Assembly: GCA_025357635.1 (NCBI GenBank)
Contig: JANXOV010000004.1
Coordinates: 111,032 to 175,031, forward strand
Length of the DNA stretch: 64,000 nucleotides
Direction: 5' to 3'
Source: Pseudomonadota bacterium
GTDB taxonomy: Bacteria; Pseudomonadota; Gammaproteobacteria; Steroidobacterales; Steroidobacteraceae
Positions 1 through 10,218 of this stretch are shown piece after piece. The first letter of the stretch is position 1. Each line of letters begins with the position of its first letter. Position numbers and translations under genes: made by a program. Below the pieces are notes generated by a model that saw nothing but the letters and a program-made list of their open reading frames with translations, was not told the DNA's origin and ran no database searches.

Positions 1-62
1 AGTATCCGCCACCCACCTCGCGGCTGGTTTTCGCGGGACGGTCTTGAGACACTCCGCTCCGA

Positions 63-515
63 TCATGAAATATGAACAGTGAACCGCTGATTCGGACCTC
101 TTCGAAACTCCACCACGTCTTCCGTGTGCCAATCGTTCTCAGCACCGCCCCTTGCGGTTGCGTGAATCACAGCAACGCTGATCTGCTCCAACGAGGCGAA
201 TTCCGGGTGCGCCGCGAGAATTTTTTCGGCGCTCGCCACGATTTTTGCCGCCGCGTCATTGCGAGCTGACGGATCGGCTCCGGCCAGTTGCAGGTCGCGG
301 ATTGCGATACGCAACCGCACGCGACTGCTGGTCATTTCGATCGCCTCTTTCCCAAACCCCGCCGCTGTGGCAATCGCATCGCTGATGGTCTGCAAGTCGC
401 TTGTATAGCGCGCCGCGGCGGCGGAATCCGACGCACCCGGCCCGCACGCGGACAGAACCGCGGCAACGGCCGCGACACACATGATTCGTGGAATATTTTT
501 CCAAATCACTTCCAT
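63..515 (-). CDS. putative lipoprotein of unknown function
   Basis: 150 aa ORF with N-terminal hydrophobic stretch and LSAC lipobox. Confidence 0.6.
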   Translation of the reverse strand: MEVIWKNIPRIMCVAAVAAVLSACGPGASDSAAAARYTSDLQTISDAIATAAGFGKEAIEMTSSRVRLRIAIRDLQLAGADPSARNDAAAKIVASAEKILAAHPEFASLEQISVAVIHATARGGAENDWHTEDVVEFRRGPNQRFTVHIS

Positions 516-565
516 CTCCGACCGGTGGCGAACACGCTATACCTGCATTCCGTTGCCACATTCGC

Positions 566-1663
566 ATGAGGTCTTCTACGTACAAGGACCCTGAGCAATC
601 CCCGGCAGCAGAACTCAACCCGCGGAAACTCCTTCTCCTGGCGATCGTCTGTTCCATCGCAATTGCGTGCCTGGTCGTGCTGCGGCCATTCCTGGCGCCG
701 ATCGCATGGGCCACGATACTCGTCTATGCAAGCTGGCCGCTGTATCGGCGAATCCGTGCAAAATTCGGCAGATTCAACTCGACGGCGGCCCTCGTCATGA
801 CCGTCTTGCTCACCTGCATCGTGATCCTTCCCGTGCTTTGGTTGCTCGCTTTGGTAATGGAAGAACTATTTTTGTCATACCGAGCGTTCAACGCGTATTT
901 GGCGCAGCCGCCGCATTCCATACCGCCCGCCGTGCGCGCCATCCCATGGCTGGGCGACCAATTGCAGCAATACCTGGATCGATACACGGCCGACCCGGCC
1001 GCTCTGGGGCGCGAGGCCATCGGATGGATGCAATCCTGGGGGCGGGAGCTCGCCGGTTTGCTGAGCGGACTCGGCCGCGCGATGGCCAGCTTGATTGGCG
1101 CGATGTTGACGGCTTTTTTCCTGTATCGAGACGGCGACAACATCGTGCGCCAATGCCACCGGGTGGTGCATCGGTTATTCGGCGACAGTATCGACCCCTA
1201 CATCGCAACGGCCGCCTCGATGTCGCGCACCGTTCTCTTTGGGCTGCTGATAGCGGCCTTCGCGCAAGGCCTGGTCGCCGGGATCGGCTATGCCATTCTT
1301 GGAATTCAAGCGCCGGCACTCCTCGGCGCGTTGACCGGCGTCCTGTCCGTGGTGCCCGTCGTTGGAACGGCGATCGTGTGGGTTTCCCTCAGCGCGTACT
1401 TGTTCGCAATGGGACACCTTTGGAAGGCCGTGATTTTGCTGGCGTGGGGGTTCTTCCTGGTTCATCCGACCGACAATGTACTGCGACCCTTGTTGATCAG
1501 CAGCGCCGCCCATGTCCCCTTCCTGCTGGTGATGTTTGGGGCAATCGGGGGCCTGGCGGCATTTGGATTGATCGGCGCATTTATCGGACCGGTTATCCTG
1601 GCCGTAGGGTTGGCCGTCTGGCGCGCCTGGTCGATTGAATCGCATCCAGCGAACCCGCCGTGA
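566..1663 (+). CDS. AI-2E family transporter (UPF0118/PerM-like)
   Basis: multi-TM protein; architecture and motifs such as GVLSVVPVVGT and VHPTDNVLRPLLI typical of the AI-2E family; start moved to internal ATG at 566. Confidence 0.85.
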   Translation: MRSSTYKDPEQSPAAELNPRKLLLLAIVCSIAIACLVVLRPFLAPIAWATILVYASWPLYRRIRAKFGRFNSTAALVMTVLLTCIVILPVLWLLALVMEELFLSYRAFNAYLAQPPHSIPPAVRAIPWLGDQLQQYLDRYTADPAALGREAIGWMQSWGRELAGLLSGLGRAMASLIGAMLTAFFLYRDGDNIVRQCHRVVHRLFGDSIDPYIATAASMSRTVLFGLLIAAFAQGLVAGIGYAILGIQAPALLGALTGVLSVVPVVGTAIVWVSLSAYLFAMGHLWKAVILLAWGFFLVHPTDNVLRPLLISSAAHVPFLLVMFGAIGGLAAFGLIGAFIGPVILAVGLAVWRAWSIESHPANPP

Positions 1664-1714
1664 CCGCGCTGCCAGCGGGTTCACAATCGTTTCAGCAGAT
1701 CCGAAGCAGGTCGA

Positions 1715-3049
1715 TCAGCGAAGGGCGCCGGCCGCTTTGAACACCACGCCATCCTTCATCACGAATTGCACCTGCTGCAGCGCGTGCACATCGGCCAGCG
1801 GATCGCCGGCCACGGCGATGACGTCGGCATAGGCGCCGGGCGCCACCACGCCGAGTTGACCACGCATATCCAACAGCTCCGCGGCGCGCGTGGTGGCCGA
1901 CTGTATGGCCTGCATGGGCGTCATGCCGAATTCCACCTCGCGCAGGAATTCCTGCGCGATCGGATCCGACCACACGAAGCCGCCGGCATCCGTGCCGAAG
2001 GCGATTCTGACCCCCGCGCGCAGAGCTTTCTGAAACGACACGCCATGCAGCGCCGTGCGCTTGCGGTCGCGTTTGCCGGAATCCGTGTTTTCGGGATCCC
2101 AGTCATAGTAGTAGACGGCAAGCGTCGGCACATACCAGGTGCCTTGCTTGAGCATCTGCGCGATCTGCGCATCGGTGAGCTCGAGTCCGTGTTCGATGGA
2201 ATCGCAGCCGCCATCCAGCGCACGCTGCAGGCCCGGTCCGTTGTAGGCATGACAGGCCACCTTCTTGCGCCAGCCATGCGTCTCATCGACGATGGCTTTG
2301 AGTTCTTCGAGCGTCAGCGTCGGCTGCGAGACCAGCTCGCCTTTTTCATCGAGCCATGAGCGGTGCGTCATGTACACCTTGATCCAGTCGGCGCCATTGT
2401 CGAGCTGCTCGCGCGCAGCCTTGCGCGCCTCCACCGGTCCGTCGATGAGCTGCACGCCCTTGGGCAGCGACACCTCCGGCGCATATCCCTCCAGCTGATA
2501 GCCGCCGGTGGTGGATATCGCGCGCGTCGCCACGAACAGCCGCGGCCCGGGAATGTAGCCTTCGTTGATCGCCTGCTTGATGCCCACGTCGCCGTAGCCG
2601 GCACCCTCGGTCTCCACGTCGCGCAGCGTGGTGAAGCCTTGTTCGAGTGCGCGCCGCGCCGCGACGGTGGCGCGCGCGACCCGGTAGGAGGCTGGAAATT
2701 TCAGCAGTTGCACATCGTAGCCGCCGGCATCAGGGACCTCCCCTTGCAGAAAAATGTGCGTGTGCGTGTCGATCAGACCCGGCAGCAGTGTCGCGTCGCC
2801 CAACTCGATGACCTGGGCGCCGGCGGGCAGCGGCTGCGATCCGGCGGTGCGCACCGCGGTGATGCGATTGCCCTGGATCACGATTTCCGGATTGCGGCGC
2901 CGCTCGGCGCTACTGCCGTCGATGAGCCATTGCGCGTGCAGCACCATCGCCGGCGCCGCCGTGGCGGCAGGGCCGGTACCCGCATCGGCGAGACTCACAG
3001 CGCCCGTCCCCATCAAGGCGCACAGGCTCATTGCAGTTGATCGATTCAT
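1715..3049 (-). CDS. amidohydrolase family protein (imidazolonepropionase-like), exported
   Basis: signal peptide, LLPGLIDTHTHIF, KVACHAYN, SIEHGLEL, FGTDAGG motifs. Confidence 0.88.
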   Translation of the reverse strand: MNRSTAMSLCALMGTGAVSLADAGTGPAATAAPAMVLHAQWLIDGSSAERRRNPEIVIQGNRITAVRTAGSQPLPAGAQVIELGDATLLPGLIDTHTHIFLQGEVPDAGGYDVQLLKFPASYRVARATVAARRALEQGFTTLRDVETEGAGYGDVGIKQAINEGYIPGPRLFVATRAISTTGGYQLEGYAPEVSLPKGVQLIDGPVEARKAAREQLDNGADWIKVYMTHRSWLDEKGELVSQPTLTLEELKAIVDETHGWRKKVACHAYNGPGLQRALDGGCDSIEHGLELTDAQIAQMLKQGTWYVPTLAVYYYDWDPENTDSGKRDRKRTALHGVSFQKALRAGVRIAFGTDAGGFVWSDPIAQEFLREVEFGMTPMQAIQSATTRAAELLDMRGQLGVVAPGAYADVIAVAGDPLADVHALQQVQFVMKDGVVFKAAGALR

Positions 3050-3159
3050 CGACGCTCTCCCATGTACTTCGTCCCGCTATACTGCTGCCCTTACGCAGCC
3101 GGCACAAGGTGAGCAGGATTTGAAGAGATGACGCTGACGCGGATCCGGCTTAAGCTGCC

Positions 3160-4587
3160 GTGAGCGTCGCGTCCGTGGGATCCGACCTCAAGAGCGGCGT
3201 CGCCCGGCCGATGCTTCAGGCAATACCGACCATCGGCGAATCAGGCGTGTCCGAAACCTCCGATTGGAAACAAAAATATCGCGACACGGTCCTCGAAATG
3301 GAGGCCGAGCAGAAGCGATGGCAGCAGATCGAGAAGGTTCTGCGGCGGCTGATCAACCGGCTCTGCGCAGCCGGGATGGGCGTCAATGAAACGCTCGATA
3401 CCGAACTGGCAGAAGTCGCCGCCGCCAATCGCCGCAGCGCCGAGGTTGATGAACTCGAAACCCTGGTGAGCACCTTGACCACCGCGGTCACGGCAGTGGA
3501 CCAGGTCGCGCCGATCCTGCCCCGGTCAGCCAACGGCGGGCGCTGGGAATCTGCCTGCGCCGCCACCGGCCTGCTGCTCGATCGGCTGGCGCAGAGCGAA
3601 ACCGACATCGACACCAAAGCCGGGGCGCTGCGCGTGGAGCTGACCAAGGCGCGGACCGATGCGGAGCTTGCCGCCATTCTCGGCCATGCGGCGGATCTGG
3701 TGCAGGCGCGCAATGCGATGGCGGAGGGCGAACGGCAGCAGGCGGCCACCGTGCTGTCCGCCGTCAACCTGCGACTGGAGGAACTGCTCGAATACTTTGA
3801 CTCCTCGGCCGATGCAAGCCGCGCCGGGCACGAAGACACCGCGCAGCTCGACGCCCGCCTCATGACGCAGGTGCGCGAGCTGTCGGACGGTTCGAATCAG
3901 GCAACGGACCTGGCATCGCTGCAGGCGCTGGTCACGCAGGGATTGGAGTCCGTCGGACAAAGCGTGCGCGAATTCCGCGAGCGCGAGGAAAGACGTCTGC
4001 TGGAACAAAACGCGCAGGCTGAGGAGATGCGCCGGCGCGTCGCGTCGCTCGAAGGCGAGACGCGCGCACTCAACGAGAAGCTGGCGGCCGAACGCGATCG
4101 CGCCCGCATCGATCCGCTGACCAACATCTGCAATCGCAAGGCTTTCGATGAACGGCTGGCGCAGGAAATCGCGCGCCGCGCAATCACACAAGGTCCGGTC
4201 TCACTGCTCGTCTGGGACATCGATGACTTCAAGACCATCAACGACACCTACGGTCATCGCGCCGGCGACCGCGTGCTGCAGACCGTGGCAAAATATCTGG
4301 CGCAGGGCATTCAGTCCACCGACTTTGTGGCGCGCATCGGGGGCGAGGAATTCACCATGGTCCTGATCGGCCCGGCTCTGGAAGCCGCGCAGCAGATTGC
4401 CGATGAGCTGCGCGAAACCATCGCCTCGCTGCGGCTGCATTTTCGCGGCACGCCGGTGCATGTGACGATTTCCTGCGGAATCACGCCCTTATTGGATCAT
4501 GACACGCCCGGCCGGGCGTTCGAGCGCGCCGATGCGGCGCTGTACAAGGCGAAGAACGGCGGCAAGAACAGCTGTTTCGCCGGCTGA
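3160..4587 (+). CDS. GGDEF-domain diguanylate cyclase
   Basis: C-terminal GGEEF motif, DIDDFKTINDTYGHRAGD; long N-terminal coiled region; GTG start or later. Confidence 0.88.
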   Translation: MSVASVGSDLKSGVARPMLQAIPTIGESGVSETSDWKQKYRDTVLEMEAEQKRWQQIEKVLRRLINRLCAAGMGVNETLDTELAEVAAANRRSAEVDELETLVSTLTTAVTAVDQVAPILPRSANGGRWESACAATGLLLDRLAQSETDIDTKAGALRVELTKARTDAELAAILGHAADLVQARNAMAEGERQQAATVLSAVNLRLEELLEYFDSSADASRAGHEDTAQLDARLMTQVRELSDGSNQATDLASLQALVTQGLESVGQSVREFREREERRLLEQNAQAEEMRRRVASLEGETRALNEKLAAERDRARIDPLTNICNRKAFDERLAQEIARRAITQGPVSLLVWDIDDFKTINDTYGHRAGDRVLQTVAKYLAQGIQSTDFVARIGGEEFTMVLIGPALEAAQQIADELRETIASLRLHFRGTPVHVTISCGITPLLDHDTPGRAFERADAALYKAKNGGKNSCFAG

Positions 4588-4600
4588 TCGACCGCAACCT

Positions 4601-5098
4601 CTAGGCGAAACTCTCCAACCGCTTGATCTGCTGCGCGCGCTCGCCGTGGCGGGTTTCCTCGGCGCCGTTCTGCCGCAGCAGCTTGGCGATTTCTGCATTC
4701 GGCTCGCTGTCCGCCCAAGTCTGGTAGTGCGTATCGCCGTCGAACTCGGCTTTCTCCAGCATGGACAGAAACTCACCACTCAAGGGGATTTCGCCGGGGA
4801 CGTTCTGTGCCAACGGATTGTCTTTCGATTCGGGCAGGATCAGAGACTCGCCGCCGAGTATCTGCAGTGCTTTGAGGATGCGGTGCGCATGACCGCGTTC
4901 TTCCTGGCTGGTGCGCGTGAGCAGCTTTTTCGCCTCGTCGGTGCGTGCCGTCCTGGCCATGCTCTGATAGAACAGCTCGCCGGCGGCTTCCACCAACGCC
5001 AGCACCTTGAGCTCATCCATGCCGAGCCGCTTGCGCAACTTGAGCATGTCGAACGCGGCGATGAGATCTGTGGGATAACCGGCAGGCAGTGTGATCAT
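4601..5098 (-). CDS. ferritin-like/rubrerythrin-like di-iron protein
   Basis: all-helical with EAAGELFY, EERGHAHR, EETRHGER motifs. Confidence 0.6.
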   Translation of the reverse strand: MITLPAGYPTDLIAAFDMLKLRKRLGMDELKVLALVEAAGELFYQSMARTARTDEAKKLLTRTSQEERGHAHRILKALQILGGESLILPESKDNPLAQNVPGEIPLSGEFLSMLEKAEFDGDTHYQTWADSEPNAEIAKLLRQNGAEETRHGERAQQIKRLESFA

Positions 5099-6120
5099 GA
5101 GGCACCCTTTTCGTTGGCGACGCGCACCACGAGCTTACCAAAGTTGTTGCCGGCCAGCAGGCCGATGAAGCCCTGCGGCGCATTCTCCAGTCCTTCGATC
5201 ATATCTTCCCGGTACTTGATTTTTCCGGCCTTCAACCAGCCGGACATGTCGCGCAGAAAATCCGCGGTGCGGTTCTGGTGATCGGAAACGATGAAGCCCT
5301 GCATCTTGACGCGCTTGATCAGCATCGTCCGCATGATCGTCGGCGTCCGGTCGGGTCCTGCCGGCAATTCCGTCAAGTTGTACCAGGCCACGACGCCGCA
5401 AACCGGCATGCGCGCGTTCACATTGAGCGAGCCCAGCACGGCCATCAACACCGGGCCGCCGACATTTTCGAAATACACATCGATGCCTTGCGGACAGGCG
5501 GCGGCGAGCTGCTTCGCCAGATCTTTCTGGTGATGATCCAGGCAGGCATCGAACCCGAGTTCGCGAACCGCGTAGTCGCATTTTTCGCGGCCACCGGCAA
5601 TGCCGACGACCCGGCATCCCTTCAGCTTGGCGATCTGACCCACCGTGGCGCCCACCGGACCGGTCGCGGCAGCCACCACCACGGTCTCTCCCGCCTTGGG
5701 TTGCCCGATATCGAGCAAGCCCACGTAGGCCGTCATGCCCGGCATGCCGAGCACGCCAAGCGCCCACGAGACAGGAGCGGCCGCCGGATCCAGCTTGACC
5801 AGTCCGCTCGCAGGCACGGCCGCGTACTCCTGCCAGCCCGTGTAGGCCAGCACGGTGTCGCCCGCCTTGAAGCCCGGTGCGCGCGACTCCTCGACGCGGC
5901 AGACCGTGCCGCCGCACATGACTTCGCCGATCGCGACCGGTTGCGCATAGGAGGCGCCTTCGCTCATGCGGCCGCGCATGTAAGGGTCCAATGATAAATA
6001 CAGGGTTCGCAGCAGGACCTGGCCATCTTGAACCGGGGCAATGACGGCGGTTTCCACACGGAAACAATCGGCCGTGGGTTTGCCCTGAGGGCGATGCGCA
6101 AGGACGATACGGCGATTCAT
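5095..6120 (-). CDS. NADP-dependent oxidoreductase, MDR superfamily (curcumin/2-alkenal reductase-like)
   Basis: YMRGRMS, AATGPVGATVGQIAKLKGCRVVGIAGG; start set at MNRRIVLAHRPQGKP (6120). Confidence 0.87.
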   Translation of the reverse strand: MNRRIVLAHRPQGKPTADCFRVETAVIAPVQDGQVLLRTLYLSLDPYMRGRMSEGASYAQPVAIGEVMCGGTVCRVEESRAPGFKAGDTVLAYTGWQEYAAVPASGLVKLDPAAAPVSWALGVLGMPGMTAYVGLLDIGQPKAGETVVVAAATGPVGATVGQIAKLKGCRVVGIAGGREKCDYAVRELGFDACLDHHQKDLAKQLAAACPQGIDVYFENVGGPVLMAVLGSLNVNARMPVCGVVAWYNLTELPAGPDRTPTIMRTMLIKRVKMQGFIVSDHQNRTADFLRDMSGWLKAGKIKYREDMIEGLENAPQGFIGLLAGNNFGKLVVRVANEKGAS

Positions 6121-6190
6121 AACGTGGCTCCAATCATTGAACGGCTTCATCATAGCCGCACGGCGCGCGGCATTCCCGACTGTAGCGCGG

Positions 6191-8518
6191 CTAGGGCGAG
6201 CGCGGGTACCAGATTGCCCGATGGCACTGCTCGCAGGCTTCGTCGATCTTGCCACCCACATCGAACAGCGCCTGCGCGTCGCGGCGCTCGATGGCCGCCA
6301 GCGCCTCTTCGCCGGCAAGGCGCAGCGCACGCGCCATATTCGCGAAGCGCGGAGGGTCGGCATCGATGGCCTTGCGCATATCGGCCACGGATTCCACGCC
6401 GGCCTCCGCATCGCCTTCGGTCTTGCTGCCGACCGGCGCAGCCGGGCGTCCACGCACGGTCAAGGCATCGGCGCCTTCGATCAGAGCGAGCGCGCCGCGC
6501 CGCACCGCATCCCACTGCGCGTCGGTTCGAGGCTGGCGGTCTTCCACGCCAGCCGCGTTGCTGATCGTGGCCACCGATTCCCACAGCACGTCGGCCGCCG
6601 GGTCGATCCGGGTCAGCATGAGTTCCTGGATGCTGGCGAGCGGCGTGGCGGCTGCCGCGGGTTGACGCGAGTAGACTTTGCGGCCTTGAAAATAAGTCAT
6701 CAGCACGCGCACGTCGCTGATCTGCTGCGCGGGCACTTTGAACAGATTGCGGTCGAGCACGATGAAGTCGGCTGATTTGCCGACCTTGATCGACCCGGTC
6801 TGGTCTTCGCGGCGCAGCGCCGCTGCGCCACCCATTGTGTAGATGCGCAGCGCATCGGCGAGCGTGACGGACTCTTCGGGCCAGAGTGCCGAGGACGAAT
6901 GACGCAGCGGGTCGGAGCGCGTCACCATGGACTCCACCCCGCTCCACGGATCCATCGACGGCACCACCGAGGGCCAGTCGGAGCCTGCGGCCAGCGGCGC
7001 GCGCGAGGCCACCAGCGTGCGCATGGGCCAATACCGTTTACCGCGCTCGCCCACCGCTGAGATGACCGCATCGATGATGGGCGAGGGATACCAGATCACC
7101 GGCGATAGTTCCGCCACTGCGTTCAATTGCGCGAAGCGTGGCAGATCCGCATCGTCAATGTAGCCGGCATGCGCCAGTTCATGGCGCAGTGTGCTTGCGG
7201 GGTTCGCGGCACGCGCCGCGGCAATCGCATCCAGGCCGGCGCGAATTGCGCGGTCGCCCGTCGCATGCATCTTCACCGTGTAGCCGCGCCGGTCGAGTTC
7301 GATCAGATCCTGCGCCAGCGCCGCCGGATTGACGTGCAGCATGCCGCTCGTGCGCTCGCCCTTCGAATCCGGCAGGTAGGGCGCCAGCATCGCAGCGGTG
7401 CGCGCCGGCGTCGGTACACCATCCAGAAATATCTTCACGAAGCGCGTATCGAGCAGATCGGATTGATGCGCGCGATGCACCTCGTCGATGGCAGCGAAAT
7501 TCAGCAGCGCATCGGGCTGATCCTGACCGGTCTGGGTCTTGATGCAGGCCGCGACATAGACACTGAGTTTCCCGTCCGAGTCGGCCGAATGATAGGCCGC
7601 AACTTGCGCCGGATCCGCATCCGCGTCCTTGAAGCCGATGATGCCGAAGCGGTGTGCGATGTCTTGCGCGCGCAGCACGCCGCGCCGGTACTCACTCGCC
7701 GAGCGGAGCGGCACAGCGCCTTTCATGCCCTCCGCCGCCGCCTCGATCACCAGGCCATTCGGCTCACGCGAGCCCGGCTCGCGCTCGAATCGCCCGCCGG
7801 CCGGATCGGCGGTGGCGGCATCGACGTGCGCCGCCTGCAGCGCCGCCGAGTTCACCCAGATGTTGTGAAAGGCATCGTCCCACAGCAGGACCGGATGCTC
7901 ACCCGCGATCGCATCCAGCCAGCGCCGCGGCGATCCGATCTTGAAGCGATTGAAGAAATCACTGTCCCAGTGTCCGCCGATGATCCAGGCGCCGCGCGGC
8001 GATCCCTTCACGCACTTGGCAAGAACGGGTCGAATCTGCTCCGGCGTGGCATCCGATGCGAACAGGCAGTCGAACAGCTCGGCCATGGCGCCATCGCCGG
8101 CATGCACGTGCGCGTCGATGAGCCCGGGCATGAGCATCCGGCCCTGAAGATCCACGCGCCGCGTCGTCGGGCCCATCCACGCCTGCAGCTCGGCATCGGA
8201 GCCCACCGCCACGATGCGCCCCTTCGCCACAGCAATGGCTTGCGCCCAAGGTTGCGCGGCTTCCTGCGTGTAAATGGCGCCGTGCTCGAACACGGTGTCC
8301 GCTGCAGGTTGCGAAGCCGCGGCCGGCAGTCCAGCAATCGCCGTCGCGAAGAGGCCGGCGGCGAGCCGGCACCGCCGTCGATAGGCTGATGAAGTAGACT
8401 GTGCACGACGGATTCGACGGCACGCCGTTGGAGATGACAATTCCCGCACTCCCGTGTGATCCAGAAAACGCCACTCAAGGATTGTAAGCCTATGAATCGC
8501 ACTGGTTTCGTCTGCCAT
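6191..8518 (-). CDS. amidohydrolase family protein (YtcJ-like)
   Basis: LMPGLIDAHVHAGD, GGHWDSDFF, AGSDWPSV motifs; true start uncertain (8518 or further downstream). Confidence 0.8.
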   Translation of the reverse strand: MADETSAIHRLTILEWRFLDHTGVRELSSPTACRRIRRAQSTSSAYRRRCRLAAGLFATAIAGLPAAASQPAADTVFEHGAIYTQEAAQPWAQAIAVAKGRIVAVGSDAELQAWMGPTTRRVDLQGRMLMPGLIDAHVHAGDGAMAELFDCLFASDATPEQIRPVLAKCVKGSPRGAWIIGGHWDSDFFNRFKIGSPRRWLDAIAGEHPVLLWDDAFHNIWVNSAALQAAHVDAATADPAGGRFEREPGSREPNGLVIEAAAEGMKGAVPLRSASEYRRGVLRAQDIAHRFGIIGFKDADADPAQVAAYHSADSDGKLSVYVAACIKTQTGQDQPDALLNFAAIDEVHRAHQSDLLDTRFVKIFLDGVPTPARTAAMLAPYLPDSKGERTSGMLHVNPAALAQDLIELDRRGYTVKMHATGDRAIRAGLDAIAAARAANPASTLRHELAHAGYIDDADLPRFAQLNAVAELSPVIWYPSPIIDAVISAVGERGKRYWPMRTLVASRAPLAAGSDWPSVVPSMDPWSGVESMVTRSDPLRHSSSALWPEESVTLADALRIYTMGGAAALRREDQTGSIKVGKSADFIVLDRNLFKVPAQQISDVRVLMTYFQGRKVYSRQPAAAATPLASIQELMLTRIDPAADVLWESVATISNAAGVEDRQPRTDAQWDAVRRGALALIEGADALTVRGRPAAPVGSKTEGDAEAGVESVADMRKAIDADPPRFANMARALRLAGEEALAAIERRDAQALFDVGGKIDEACEQCHRAIWYPRSP

Positions 8519-9348
8519 GAACATTACACTTGGCATCACACCGGCGCCAGCGCCGGGCCGCTGCCTTACGGACTGATCATTCAGCCGGATGCCCATCGGG
8601 ACCGGCAGTTTTGAAATTGCGCGATTGTCGGCCGGCGGCTGCCTGGCGGCGCTGGATGCCCTGGCCGCCGCTACGGTGGACAACGCCTACTGCCTGGTGC
8701 GCCCGCCCGGCCACCATGCCGAAAAGGATCTGGCGCGCGGCTTCTGCGTGTTCGCCAACAATGTGCTGACCGCGCAGCGCGCCCAGCGCGAACACAAGAT
8801 GGCGCGCATCGCCATCGTCGATTGGGACGTGCACCACGGCAACAGCCAGGAGCACGCCTTTCTCGACGATCCGTCCGTGCTGACCGTGTCGGTGCACCAG
8901 GACAATTACTACCCGCCCAACTCCGGAATGCTGGAAGAAAACGGCAAGGGCCGCGGCGCCGGGGCCAATATCAACGTACCGCTGCCGCCGGGTTCCGGCC
9001 ACGGCGCGTATGTGGACGCCTGGCAGCGCGATGGATCCGCTGGGCCGGATGCTGGCGCACAGCGAAACCTTCCGCGCACTGACGCGACAGACGCTCGATC
9101 TGGCACGGGAGGTCTGCGGCAGCCGCGTGCTTGCTGTGCACGAAGGTGGCTATTCCACCGCATAAGTGCCTTTCTGCGGCCTGGCCGTATTCGAAGAAAT
9201 GCTGGGCAAACTTACAGAAGTGGTGGATCCGTATCTGGCCATTTTCGAACACATGGGCGGACAGGCGCTGCAACCGCATCAAAAGACGCTGATAGACGCG
9301 GCCGCAGCCTTGGTGGCCAATGTGCCGAAGGGCGCCTGGAACGCTTGA
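8492..9348 (+). pseudogene. histone deacetylase-like (acetoin utilization/AcuC superfamily) protein, degraded
   Basis: fragments MNRTGFVCHEHYTWHHTG.., LVRPPGHHAEKDLARGFCVFANNV.., WDVHHGN.., MDPLGRMLAHSETF..VHEGGYSTA*VPFCGLAVFEEM in different frames with a stop and apparent internal deletions. Confidence 0.85.
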
Positions 9349-9385
9349 TGGAGTAAATGCACGGACACCGTGTTATTCCTTTGCC

Positions 9386-9628
9386 ATGAAAAACGTCACC
9401 GTGACGCTCGACGAGAAAACCGCTGCCTGGGCCCGCATATACGCGGCCCGTCGCGATATGAGCCTGTCGCGATATCTGGGCGAGCTTCTGCATCGTCAGA
9501 TGCACGAATCGCGCGACTACGAGCGTGCGATGAAGCGCTATTTTTCCAGACCGCCCGCCAGGCTCAGCAATCCCGGCGACCGATACCCCACCCGCGAGGA
9601 CTTGTATGCCCGCGATGACCTTCGTTGA
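9386..9628 (+). CDS. ribbon-helix-helix-like antitoxin
   Basis: MKNVTVTLDEKTAAWARIYAARRDMSLSRYLGELL; overlaps downstream PIN gene. Confidence 0.72.
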   Translation: MKNVTVTLDEKTAAWARIYAARRDMSLSRYLGELLHRQMHESRDYERAMKRYFSRPPARLSNPGDRYPTREDLYARDDLR

Positions 9629-10148
9629 CACAAACGTATTCGTGTACGCACGCGATGTTGCGCACCCACAGAAGCAGGCGATCGCCGGAGAATGGCTGCT
9701 GCGTCTGTGGCGCGAACAATCCGGGCGGACGAGCATGCAGGTACTGAGCGAACTTTACCTGACGCTGACCCGGAAACTCCGCCCCGGCCTTTGCGTGGAC
9801 GAAGCGTGGGAGGACATCGAAGCGCTTATGGCCTGGGATTCGCCTTCCGTGGATTGCGACGTGATTCGTCGCGCTCATGAGACTGAAAAGCGATACCGTC
9901 TCAGCTGGTGGGACAGCATGATCGTAGCTGCCGCACAACTGCAAGAATGCGATACATTGCTATCGGAGGATCTTCAAGACGGCATGCGATTCGGGCAGGT
10001 CACCGTTCGGAGTCCGTTCAAACTCGATGTTGGTGAGACGCCTGCTGCGTACCATGTGCAACCCGTTATCGCGCAGCGCCATCGGCCCAGGGGCAGGCCG
10101 CGACAACAGCCGATGGGCAAGCTGGCGACAGACCGGCAGAGCCCTTAG
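9606..10148 (+). CDS. PIN-domain toxin (VapC-like)
   Basis: FVDTNVFVYA, SELYLTLTRK, LSWWDSMIVAAA, LLSEDLQDG motifs; C-terminal tail extends past usual VapC end. Confidence 0.85.
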   Translation: MPAMTFVDTNVFVYARDVAHPQKQAIAGEWLLRLWREQSGRTSMQVLSELYLTLTRKLRPGLCVDEAWEDIEALMAWDSPSVDCDVIRRAHETEKRYRLSWWDSMIVAAAQLQECDTLLSEDLQDGMRFGQVTVRSPFKLDVGETPAAYHVQPVIAQRHRPRGRPRQQPMGKLATDRQSP

Positions 10149-10218
10149 CGCAGGCTCATCCATCCGGCGCGCTTCTCACAGCTCGTTGCGATAAGCTCAC
10201 GTCTTTGCGGACATCCCA

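Noticed and set aside
667-1638. 323 aa plus-strand ORF overlapping the AI-2E transporter
   Set aside because: Out-of-frame shadow ORF rich in Arg/Gly/His, typical of GC-rich DNA; the AI-2E frame carries the conserved motifs.
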